Position numbers and translations under genes: made by a program. A DNA stretch of 44,718 nt from Burkholderiales bacterium (GTDB taxonomy: Bacteria; Pseudomonadota; Gammaproteobacteria; Burkholderiales; Burkholderiaceae_C): contig RXJQ01000027.1 of the NCBI GenBank assembly GCA_003963115.1, positions 1-44,718 on the forward strand, read 5' to 3'. Positions 25,943 through 32,654 of this stretch are shown here, piece after piece. Within the stretch, counting starts at the first letter, position 1. Each line of letters opens with the position of its first letter. The notes beneath the pieces are model-generated. The model did not search any database, was not told the DNA's origin, and was given only the letters and a program-made list of their open reading frames with translations.

Positions 25943-26890
25943 ATGAATTTCCAGCAATTGCGCTCCGTCCGTGAAGCCGTTCGCCGTGGGTTCAATCTCA
26001 CGGAAGTCGCCAACGCCTTGCACACCTCCCAGCCCGGCGTGAGCCGTCAGATCCGGGAATTGGAAGAGGAACTCGGCATCGAGCTGTTCGTGCGGGTGGG
26101 CAAGCGGCTCACCGGCCTGACCGAGCCCGGGGGCCAGGTTCTGCCCATCGTCGAACGCATCCTGGCTGATGCCGACAACCTGCGCCGAGCTTCCCAGGAT
26201 TTCTCCGACCACGGCGTGGGGCCCCTGTCGATCGCTGCCACCCACTCGCAGGCACGTTACGCCCTGCCTTCAGCGGTCAAGGATTTCCGGGAGATGTTCC
26301 CGCAGGTCACGCTCAGCCTGCACCAGGGCTCGCCCCATCAAATTGCCGAGATGCTGATCAAGGGCGAGGCGGACATCGGCATCGCCACCGAGTCCCTCAC
26401 GCAGTATCCGCAGCTGGTCACCCTGCCCTGCTACACCTGGACCCACGCGGTGGTCGTGCCGCCCGGACACCCTTTGCTGGACGGCAATGAGCCGCTGACG
26501 CTGCAACGCCTGGCGCGCTTCCCCCTGATCACCTACGACGAGGGCTACACGGGCCGCTCCCACATCGACGAGGCGTTCGAGCGGGAAGGCATCAACCCGT
26601 CCATCGTGCTGACAGCCATGGACGCCGACGTGATCAAGACCTATGTGGAACTGGGCATGGGCGTGGGCATCGTGGCCGCCATCGCCTTCGACGAGGACCG
26701 CGACCTCAACCTGCGCGGCATCAGCGCCGGCCATCTGTTCGCGGTCAACATGACCCGCCTGGCCTTCCGCCGTGGCGCCTTCTTGCGCAACTACGTCTAC
26801 GCCTTCATCGAAACCTTTGCGCCGCCCCTGACGCGCAAGGTGGTCGAAATGGCCGCCCACGCGGAGTCAGGCGAGCACTTCGATATCTGA
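25943..26890 (+). CDS. CysB-type LysR family transcriptional regulator
   Basis: The 315-residue protein is a LysR-type regulator of the CysB/Cbl branch. The helix-turn-helix is FNLTEVANALHTSQPGVSRQIRELEEELGIELFVR (17-51). The opening MNFQQLRSVREAVRRGFNLTEVA and the KRLTGLTEPG segment are typical of CysB-like proteins rather than other LysR branches. The effector domain follows from about 90, with THSQARYALPSAVKDF, GEADIGIATE and DADVIKTYVELGMGVGIVAAIA. Such proteins control sulfate assimilation and sulfonate use in response to acetylserine or adenylylsulfate. No sulfur genes are in the window, so the target genes are elsewhere. The ribosome site is weak. An overlapping 16-codon open frame starts at 25924. 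Confidence 0.9.
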   Translation: MNFQQLRSVREAVRRGFNLTEVANALHTSQPGVSRQIRELEEELGIELFVRVGKRLTGLTEPGGQVLPIVERILADADNLRRASQDFSDHGVGPLSIAATHSQARYALPSAVKDFREMFPQVTLSLHQGSPHQIAEMLIKGEADIGIATESLTQYPQLVTLPCYTWTHAVVVPPGHPLLDGNEPLTLQRLARFPLITYDEGYTGRSHIDEAFEREGINPSIVLTAMDADVIKTYVELGMGVGIVAAIAFDEDRDLNLRGISAGHLFAVNMTRLAFRRGAFLRNYVYAFIETFAPPLTRKVVEMAAHAESGEHFDI

Positions 26891-26900
26891 GCCCAGTAGA

Positions 26901-27038
26901 TCAGGATTGACGCAGGCCGGAGACCTGACCGCTCAGGCGCGCGCGCAGCAAGGCGGCGCACTCCACCAGGCCGCCCAGTGCGGCCAGGCTGATGACAGCG
27001 ATCTTGAATACCTGACGACCGAGTGGGTGATGGGCCAT
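26901..27038 (-). CDS. Possible small single-span membrane protein (45 aa)
   Basis: An open frame of 45 codons starts MAHHPLGRQVFKIAVISLAA and has one hydrophobic helix (VFKIAVISLAALGGLVECAALL) followed by basic residues, a typical N-in small membrane protein pattern. A GGAG ribosome site lies seven bases before the ATG, which supports translation. A longer version from an ATG at 27095 lacks a ribosome site. It lies convergent with the cysB-like gene, 10 bases from its stop. No family is recognised. Translation is not proven. Confidence 0.42.
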   Translation of the reverse strand: MAHHPLGRQVFKIAVISLAALGGLVECAALLRARLSGQVSGLRQS

Positions 27039-27145
27039 GAAGGCGCTCCCAAGTCCAAGTGACTGAAGAATGGGCCGAAGGTAAGTGGCGTACATGACAC
27101 GGCTGTGACATCCCCGAGGCCGCTAGTCGCACACCTGACATGAAG

Positions 27146-27170
27146 CCCAGCTAGCGTGCTGGGTTTTGTT
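27146..27170 (+). terminator. Intrinsic terminator after the cysB-like gene
   Basis: CCCAGC, loop TAGCGT and GCTGGG form a perfect 6-bp stem followed by TTTTGTT on the plus strand, about 255 bases after the end of the cysB-like gene. It probably insulates the peptidase-hydrolase pair from upstream transcription. Its T tract contains the TTG at 27166 that would be the most upstream start of the peptidase gene. Confidence 0.55.
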
Positions 27171-27204
27171 CGACAGCCCAACACGTCGACGACGTGCCCG
27201 CCGC

Positions 27205-28260
27205 GTGCCCCACTCCGTCCTGCCCGAACTGGAAGAACTGCATCGCCTGATCGAATTGGGCGGCCAGCATCTGGACACCCAGATGATGTGCAAGGTCCAG
27301 ATGGGTTCGCACGAGTTTGACGTGCTGTCGATCACCATGGGCAGCACCGATCCCCAGGCGCCGGCCATTGGTTTTTTTGGCGGCGTGCACGGGCTTGAAC
27401 GGATCGGCGCGGAGGTTGTCCTCGCGTATCTGGGCAGCATCGTCCACCGGCTCAAATGGGACAGCCTGCTGCATGCGCTGCTGTCCGAACTGCGCATGGT
27501 CTTCATGCCCCTGGTCAACCCGGGTGGGCTTTGGCAAGGTACGCGCGCCAACCCGCACGGCGTGGACCTGATGCGCAATGCGCCCATCGAAGCGCAGGAA
27601 GATGTGCCCTTTCTGATTGGCGGACAAAGGCTCAGCGCCGCCCTGCCCTGGTACCGAGGCCCCGAGGGTACGCCCATGCAGGAAGAAAGCTATGCCCTGT
27701 GCCAGTCCGTCGAGCAGCACCTGCTGTGCAGCCCATTCAGCGTGGCCATTGACTGCCACTCGGGCTTCGGGGTGCAGGACCGCATCTGGTTTCCTTTCGC
27801 CCACACGGCGGTGCCCATCACCCACCTGGCCGAAATCCACGCACTGCACCGCATCTTCGACCAGACCCAGCTGCATCACCCCTATGTGTTCGAGCCCCAA
27901 AGCGTGCATTACCTGACGCACGGCGACCTGTGGGACCATCTCTACCTGCTTGGCCGGGAGCGGCACCCCGAGCACGTCTTTTTGCCGCTGACGCTGGAGA
28001 TGGGCTCCTGGGTCTGGGTCAAGAAGAACCCACGCCAGCTCTTCACCCGCCACGGCATCTTCAACCCGCTGATCGCGCACCGGCAGCAGCGGGTGCTCCG
28101 CAGGCACATCGTCATGCTGGATTTCATGGCCCGCGCGGTGGCCAGCCATGCGCGTTGGCAACCCGATGAGCACGAGCGCGATCTGCATTACCGCCAGGCG
28201 CTGGCCCGCTGGTACCCGGAGATACCGCGCAGGAAGACGTCGAAAGCGAAGAAGCCATGA
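27205..28260 (+). CDS. M14-type zinc carboxypeptidase / succinylglutamate desuccinylase-like protein
   Basis: The product, 351 residues from the GTG used here, has the zinc-binding pattern of M14 metallopeptidases. HGLE in FFGGVHGLERIGAEVV supplies the first His and Glu, and the third ligand is probably the His of AIDCHSGFGVQD. VNPGGLWQGTRANPHGVDLMRN is the substrate-binding Arg/Asn block, and LTLEMGSWVWVKKN carries the likely catalytic Glu. No signal peptide is seen, so it acts in the cytoplasm. The substrate may be a peptide or an N-acyl amino acid. The start is uncertain: GTG at 27205 was preferred because the alternative TTG at 27166 lies inside a terminator T tract. It overlaps the following hydrolase gene by four bases (ATGA). 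Confidence 0.82.
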   Translation: MPHSVLPELEELHRLIELGGQHLDTQMMCKVQMGSHEFDVLSITMGSTDPQAPAIGFFGGVHGLERIGAEVVLAYLGSIVHRLKWDSLLHALLSELRMVFMPLVNPGGLWQGTRANPHGVDLMRNAPIEAQEDVPFLIGGQRLSAALPWYRGPEGTPMQEESYALCQSVEQHLLCSPFSVAIDCHSGFGVQDRIWFPFAHTAVPITHLAEIHALHRIFDQTQLHHPYVFEPQSVHYLTHGDLWDHLYLLGRERHPEHVFLPLTLEMGSWVWVKKNPRQLFTRHGIFNPLIAHRQQRVLRRHIVMLDFMARAVASHARWQPDEHERDLHYRQALARWYPEIPRRKTSKAKKP

Positions 28261-29060
28261 GCACCTGGATCTTGCTGAGAGGCCTGACGCGTGAACAAGG
28301 TCACTGGGGAGACTTTGTGCCTCAATTGAAAGCGGCCTTGCCTGCTGAGGCTACGCTGTTGACGCCCGATCTGCCTGGCAATGGGGTGCTGCATCAGCAG
28401 ACCAGCCCCTCACGCGTTGAAGACATGGTCGAGGCCGTGCGCGGCGAGCTGCGCGACCAAGGATATGAACCACCCTATAGCGTGGTAGCCATGTCACTGG
28501 GCGCCATGGTGACGGTGGCCTGGGCTCATGCGTATCCACAGGAACTGTCGCGCTGTGTGCTGATCAACACCAGCCTGCGTCCCTTCAGCCCGTTCTGGCA
28601 CCGATTGCAGGCACGCAACTACCCCACGATCTTCAGGCTGCTGCTGAGCGGAGCCAGTGCCGAACAGTGGGAAGGCGCCATCCTGACCATGACAACGCGC
28701 ATGCCTGCTGCACCAGCCCTCATCCTGCAGCATTGGCTGGACCTGCGGGCGCGGCGCCCAGTCAGCACGGCCAATGGCCTGCGCCAGTTGTGGGCTGCGA
28801 CGCGTTATAGGGCGCCAAGAGACAAGCCGCCCGTGCCCATGCTCGTGCTCAATGGCTTGGGCGATCAACTCGTGTCGCCTGCCTGCTCAGCCGAACTGGC
28901 ACGGCGCTGGCAACTGCCTTTGCTCAGGCATCCCACGGCGGGACATGATCTCCCACTGGATGCAGCTCCCTGGGTGGTGGCGCAGATTCAGTCCTGGTTG
29001 CAGGCGCCGCAGTCGGCAAAGACGGCATTGCCAGCCCTGACGCCGAACCCTGGCCAATGA
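28257..29060 (+). CDS. Alpha/beta hydrolase family protein
   Basis: The 267-residue protein has an alpha/beta hydrolase fold. The nucleophile elbow is the variant VVAMSLGAMV (Ser with Gly at +2 but Ala at -2), the acid is probably Asp in LNGLGDQLVS, and the His lies in TAGHDLPLD. An oxyanion-type segment WILLRGLTREQGHWGDFV is near the N-terminus. The substrate is unknown. ATGA overlap with the M14-type gene suggests that the two are translated together, perhaps as sequential hydrolases of one substrate. Its last 137 bases overlap the rdgC gene on the other strand. The conserved fold ends before most of that overlap, leaving about 20 residues of tail fully inside it. Confidence 0.85.
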   Translation: MSTWILLRGLTREQGHWGDFVPQLKAALPAEATLLTPDLPGNGVLHQQTSPSRVEDMVEAVRGELRDQGYEPPYSVVAMSLGAMVTVAWAHAYPQELSRCVLINTSLRPFSPFWHRLQARNYPTIFRLLLSGASAEQWEGAILTMTTRMPAAPALILQHWLDLRARRPVSTANGLRQLWAATRYRAPRDKPPVPMLVLNGLGDQLVSPACSAELARRWQLPLLRHPTAGHDLPLDAAPWVVAQIQSWLQAPQSAKTALPALTPNPGQ

Positions 29061-29958
29061 CCTGCTCGCCACCGAGCGCCTCGAGCAGATCAGGAATCAG
29101 CTCGATCAGCTCACCCGTGGCAATGGCCGCGTCCGCATCAAAGGCTTCGTCCTTGTTCGTGCGGCTGGCCGCCATCGGGCCTTCGAAGACCACGTCCAGG
29201 AAGGCCACCTTCTTGAGCTGCATGGACTCGCTCAGGATGAAGGACACACGGTCACGCCAGGTCATGGCCACGCGCGTGGGCATCTTGCCGCTGACGATGT
29301 GCTGGCGAACCTCATCGGTGTCCAGCGGGTGGCGCGCATAACGCACCACCGACTTCATCTCGTCCGTGGACTTCAACTCGCACTCGCGATCGATCGTGAA
29401 AGCATAGGGCGCTTCGCCCGTGCCCAGCCAATGCGCCATCGCCACCGAGGGCGACATGTCCGTCTGCACCAGAGTCAAGGCCAGGCCGTCCAGGCACTTG
29501 ATCAGCAAGGTCACCACCTCATCGGCCTTGGACTGGCTGCCGCAATCGAGCATCAGCAGGTGCTGCCTGGGTGCAATCCACACCCGCGTCACCGACTGCT
29601 TGGTAAAAGCCATGGGCAGCAGCTCATGCAGCGCCTGCTCCTTGAGCTCCTTCATCGCCTTCTTGCCCGGCTTGCGGCCGGTGGTCTGCTCGATCTGCTC
29701 GGCCATTTCCTCGCAGCGGCGCTTGACCACGGAGCCCGGCACCACGCGCTGCTCGGTCATCAGCTTGAGCAGCAAGTGCCCGTCAACGGCCTCCACGAGG
29801 GGCGCATGGGCCTCGCCACGCGGCTCCACCCAACCCGCAGACTTCTGCTGCGAAGCCCCGCACGGGACGAAGCGCGCCTTGTCCAGCGCGGCCTCGATCT
29901 CAGCCGCCTTGGCCGTCCAGTCCGGCCCGATTCGATACACCGTCAGATTCTTGAACAC
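28924..29958 (-). CDS. rdgC: Recombination-associated protein RdgC
   Basis: The 344-residue product is RdgC, a ring-shaped nucleoid-associated DNA-binding protein that limits RecA-driven recombination. It starts MFKNLTVYRIG and contains the family blocks FVPCGASQQKSAGWVEPRG, LKLMTEQRVVPGSVVKRRCEE and QTDMSPSVAMAHWL. It is about 40 residues longer than the usual 300; the extra tail, after ELIPDLLEALGGE, is rich in Ala, Pro and Ser. That tail is encoded antisense to the end of the alpha/beta hydrolase gene. The 5' leader on the minus strand contains a 10-bp hairpin at 30000-30024. Confidence 0.94.
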   Translation of the reverse strand: MFKNLTVYRIGPDWTAKAAEIEAALDKARFVPCGASQQKSAGWVEPRGEAHAPLVEAVDGHLLLKLMTEQRVVPGSVVKRRCEEMAEQIEQTTGRKPGKKAMKELKEQALHELLPMAFTKQSVTRVWIAPRQHLLMLDCGSQSKADEVVTLLIKCLDGLALTLVQTDMSPSVAMAHWLGTGEAPYAFTIDRECELKSTDEMKSVVRYARHPLDTDEVRQHIVSGKMPTRVAMTWRDRVSFILSESMQLKKVAFLDVVFEGPMAASRTNKDEAFDADAAIATGELIELIPDLLEALGGEQVIGQGSASGLAMPSLPTAAPATRTESAPPPRELHPVGDHVPPWDA

Positions 29959-29999
29959 GTCTTCGCGACCCTAAAGCCCTTTGAGCAAGCCACCAAAGC

Positions 30000-30024
30000 A
30001 AACGCCCCTGAGGGCTCAGAGGCG
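30000..30024 (-). promoter_or_regulatory. Hairpin with short T-rich tract in the rdgC leader
   Basis: On the minus strand ACGCCTCTGA, loop GCCC and TCAGGGGCGT form a fully paired 10-bp stem with one G-U wobble, followed by TTGCTTT. It lies about 42 bases upstream of the rdgC ATG. It may be a weak terminator or attenuator for rdgC, or mark a small leader RNA. The remainder of the 216-base gap between rdgC and the HDOD gene shows no gene. Confidence 0.45.
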
Positions 30025-30174
30025 TCGTTTGACATCGAAAGCACCGAGTGTAGCCGTTGTCCGCCCGCGCCTTTTTGCTGCGCTTGCAGCAAATATTTCG
30101 CCGCACGCCCGGTTTTTCGGATTCAGATAAAGCAGGGTCCGGCGATATCAGCTTCATATAAACGGGAGTAGCCC

Positions 30175-31050
30175 ATGCCATCGATCCTGGATACCGAGCG
30201 CGGCGTCGATGCCCGCCCTCTGCGCCCTGACATCAGGGACCTGCTCAAGGACATCAGCATCCCGCCACGCCCCAGTTCGCTGGTCGACCTCAAACTGGAA
30301 CTGGAGCGCGACGAGCCCCGTATGGCCCAGCTCGTGGCCATCGTCAATTCGGACGTCGCCATGTCTGCGGCCCTGCTCAAGCTGGCCAACTCGCCCTGGC
30401 TGGGCATGAGCCGCCGCATCGCCACCGTGCCGGAGGCCTTCCAGATCCTCGGCTACAAGCGCTGCGAGCACATCCTCACCGAGATCGCCTTGCGCAAGGT
30501 GCTGCCCACCAACGGCCCGGCCCTCTTCCGCTTCTGGGACGTGTCCTCCAAACGCAGCCAGGCCATGGGCCTGCTGGCCCGACGCGTCGGCCTGGATGCC
30601 GACACCGCGCAGACCATGGGCCTGTTCGCCGATGTCGGCATCCCATTGCTGGCCCTGCGGTTTGCACAGCCCTCCTATATCGACACCCTGGACGAGGCCA
30701 ACCGCAGCGAGCAGCCTTTCACCAACGTCGAACAAGACCGCCATGGCACGGACCACACGGTCATCGGCGCCCTGCTGGCACGCTCATGGGGACTCGATCC
30801 CGATGTGGCCAGCGCCGTGCGCCTGCACCACGACTACGAGTACCTCGACGAAAAGCAGCCCGGCCGCGTGCACGAACTGATCGCCTTGTGCCTGGTGGTC
30901 GAACACATCATCCAGCGCTTTCAGGGGCTCAACGCCCATGCCGAATGGAGCAAGGGCGGTCAGCAGTCACTCAAAACGCTGTCGGTGTCGCAAGCCGACC
31001 TCGACAACTGGGCTGACGAGTTGCATGAGCGGTTTGCGGCTGAGCATTGA
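30175..31050 (+). CDS. HDOD domain protein
   Basis: The 291-residue protein is a single HDOD domain, an HD-GYP-related fold that usually lacks catalytic metal residues and acts in signalling. Family features are the opening ISIPPRPSSLVDLKLELERDEPRMAQLVAIVNSDVAMSAALLKLANSP, then the ILGYKRCEHIL segment and the C-terminal LHHDYEYL block. The helix LFADVGIPLLAL carries an Asp where HD phosphohydrolases have the HD pair, so hydrolase activity is unlikely. It has no receiver, GGDEF or EAL partner domain. A GGGAG ribosome site precedes the ATG. HDOD proteins often affect motility, biofilm or stress responses; the role here is unknown. Confidence 0.9.
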   Translation: MPSILDTERGVDARPLRPDIRDLLKDISIPPRPSSLVDLKLELERDEPRMAQLVAIVNSDVAMSAALLKLANSPWLGMSRRIATVPEAFQILGYKRCEHILTEIALRKVLPTNGPALFRFWDVSSKRSQAMGLLARRVGLDADTAQTMGLFADVGIPLLALRFAQPSYIDTLDEANRSEQPFTNVEQDRHGTDHTVIGALLARSWGLDPDVASAVRLHHDYEYLDEKQPGRVHELIALCLVVEHIIQRFQGLNAHAEWSKGGQQSLKTLSVSQADLDNWADELHERFAAEH

Positions 31051-31076
31051 CGCACGCAAACAAGCGAGCAAGCCGC

Positions 31077-31111
31077 AAAGAAAAACCCCCAAGCACTTTC
31101 GCACTTGAGGG
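31077..31111 (-). terminator. Intrinsic terminator downstream of tRNA-Ser
   Basis: On the minus strand CCCTCAAGTGC, a GAAA tetraloop and GTGCTTGGGGG form an 11-bp stem using three G-U pairs, followed by TTTTTCTTT. It starts about 10 bases after the CCA end of the tRNA gene and is well formed. It also separates the tRNA transcript from the convergent HDOD gene. Confidence 0.8.
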
Positions 31112-31121
31112 CTTCTTGTTT

Positions 31122-31212
31122 TGGCGGAGACGGAGGGATTCGAACCCTCGATACGCTTTTGGCGTATGCTCCCTTAGCAGGGGAGTACCTTCGACCACTC
31201 GGCCACGTCTCC
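31122..31212 (-). tRNA. tRNA-Ser (anticodon GCT)
   Basis: The 91-base gene, read on the minus strand, has acceptor arms GGAGACG and CGTCTCC, a discriminator G and an encoded CCA. The anticodon arm CTCCCCTGCTAAGGGAG carries anticodon GCT, which reads AGC and AGU. The long variable arm, around the ATACGCCAAAAGCGTAT hairpin, is typical of serine tRNAs, and the T arm contains GGTTCGAATCC. A TAGAAT box at 31226-31231 on the same strand is placed to start transcription about seven bases before the mature 5' end. A terminator follows directly. Confidence 0.96.
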
Positions 31213-31225
31213 AGCAACGCCAGGC

Positions 31226-31231
31226 ATTCTA
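31226..31231 (-). promoter_or_regulatory. Candidate -10 box of the tRNA-Ser gene
   Basis: Minus-strand TAGAAT matches 5 of 6 positions of the sigma-70 -10 consensus and would place the transcript start about seven bases before the tRNA. The best -35 at 17 bases, GCTGAA, is poor. The tRNA could also be read through from lysC, which ends 74 bases upstream. Confidence 0.4.
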
Positions 31232-31285
31232 GCCCAGTTTCAAAGGCATTCAGCCTTTGCGCTCAAAACAACGCAGCGCGACGTA

Positions 31286-32542
31286 TCAGGCCTTGACCTC
31301 GTCCAGACCGAACGCCTTGTGCAGCGCGCGCACAGCCAGCTCCATGTACTTCTCGTCAATGACGACGGACGTCTTGATTTCGCTGGTCGTGATCATCTGG
31401 ATGTTGATGTTCTCGTCAGACAAGGTCTTGAACATCGTGCTGGCGATGCCCACGTGGCTGCGCATGCCGATGCCCACGATGGACACCTTGCAGATCTTGG
31501 GGTCGCCCACGATCTCGCGTGCACCCAGCGCTGGTTGGACCTGCGTCTGCAACAGCTCGATGGTCTTGTTGTAGTCGTTACGGTGCACGGTGAACGAGAA
31601 GTCCGTCTTGCCATCGTGCGACACGTTCTGGATGATCACGTCGATGTCGATGTTGGCTTCGGCGACCTTGCCCAGGATCTGGTAGGCGATGCCGGGGGTG
31701 TCGGGCACGCCGACCACGGTGATCTTGGCTTCGTCGCGATTGAACGCGATGCCGGAAACAACGGCTTGTTCCATGTTCTCGTCTTCCTCAAAACTGATGA
31801 GCGTGCCCGACTTGGCTTCTTCTTCCAGGTCGATGTCCCAGGGCGTGAAGCTGGACAGCACACGCGTGGGCACGCGGTATTTGCCGGCGAATTCCACCGA
31901 GCGGATCTGCAGCACCTTGGAGCCCAGCGAAGCCATCTCAAGCATCTCTTCGAAGCTGATGGACTTCATTCGGCGGGCTTCGGGCACCACGCGCGGGTCG
32001 GTCGTGTAGATGCCGTCCACGTCCGTGTAGATCAGGCATTCATCGGCCTTCAGGGCAGCCGCCACGGCCACGGCCGAGGTGTCGGAGCCGCCGCGGCCCA
32101 GCGTGGTGATGTGACCTTGCGGGTCCACGCCCTGGAAGCCCGTGATCACCACGACCTTGCCGGCGGCCAGATCGGCGCGCACACGTTGGTCGTCGATGCT
32201 CTCGATGCGGGCTTTGGAGAAGGCCGAGTTGGTTTTGACGGGCACCTGCCAGCCAGCGTAGCTCACGGACTCCACGCCCTCGGCTTGCAGCGCAATCGCC
32301 AGCAGACCCACGGACACCTGCTCGCCAGTCGAGGCGATCATGTCGAGCTCGCGCGGGCTGGCGCGGTCGGAGATTTCTTTGGCCAGGCCCAGCAGGCGGT
32401 TGGTCTCACCGCTCATGGCCGAAGGAACGACCACGAGTTGATGACCTGCCCGCACCCACTTGGCCACGCGCTTGGCCACGTTGCGGATGCGCTCGGTGGA
32501 GCCCATCGACGTGCCGCCGTATTTGTGAACGATCAGTGCCAT
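31286..32542 (-). CDS. lysC: Aspartate kinase
   Basis: The 418-residue enzyme phosphorylates aspartate, the entry step to lysine, threonine, methionine and diaminopimelate. It starts with the nucleotide-binding motif VHKYGGTSMGS (5-15), has GFQGVDPQGHITTLGRGGSDTSAVAVAAAL near 135-165, and carries two C-terminal ACT domains (AKITVVGVPDTPGIAYQILGKVAEANIDI and VSIVGIGMRSHVGIASTMFKTLSDENINI) that give feedback inhibition. It is monofunctional, with no homoserine dehydrogenase domain. The intergenic space to tilS (112 bases) holds its own promoter candidate. An internally started beta subunit is known in some bacteria; nothing here proves it. Confidence 0.96.
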   Translation of the reverse strand: MALIVHKYGGTSMGSTERIRNVAKRVAKWVRAGHQLVVVPSAMSGETNRLLGLAKEISDRASPRELDMIASTGEQVSVGLLAIALQAEGVESVSYAGWQVPVKTNSAFSKARIESIDDQRVRADLAAGKVVVITGFQGVDPQGHITTLGRGGSDTSAVAVAAALKADECLIYTDVDGIYTTDPRVVPEARRMKSISFEEMLEMASLGSKVLQIRSVEFAGKYRVPTRVLSSFTPWDIDLEEEAKSGTLISFEEDENMEQAVVSGIAFNRDEAKITVVGVPDTPGIAYQILGKVAEANIDIDVIIQNVSHDGKTDFSFTVHRNDYNKTIELLQTQVQPALGAREIVGDPKICKVSIVGIGMRSHVGIASTMFKTLSDENINIQMITTSEIKTSVVIDEKYMELAVRALHKAFGLDEVKA

Positions 32543-32613
32543 GTCAGATGTTGTTGGAAAAGACCGCGCCAGTTACACGAAATTTCTGCTCAGCGTGCGC
32601 GATCAAACTCTCT

Positions 32614-32644
32614 ATTTTAGCCTGAGCGACTCCGCCCTGGGCAA
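32614..32644 (-). promoter_or_regulatory. Candidate promoter of lysC
   Basis: On the minus strand TAAAAT (plus 32614-32619) lies about 70 bases before the lysC ATG, preceded by TTGCCC (plus 32639-32644) with a 19-base spacer, two bases longer than ideal. The block CTCAGGCTAAAAT is the same as the one before rimP. It would give lysC transcription independent of tilS. Confidence 0.45.
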
Positions 32645-32654
32645 GAGACCACGT

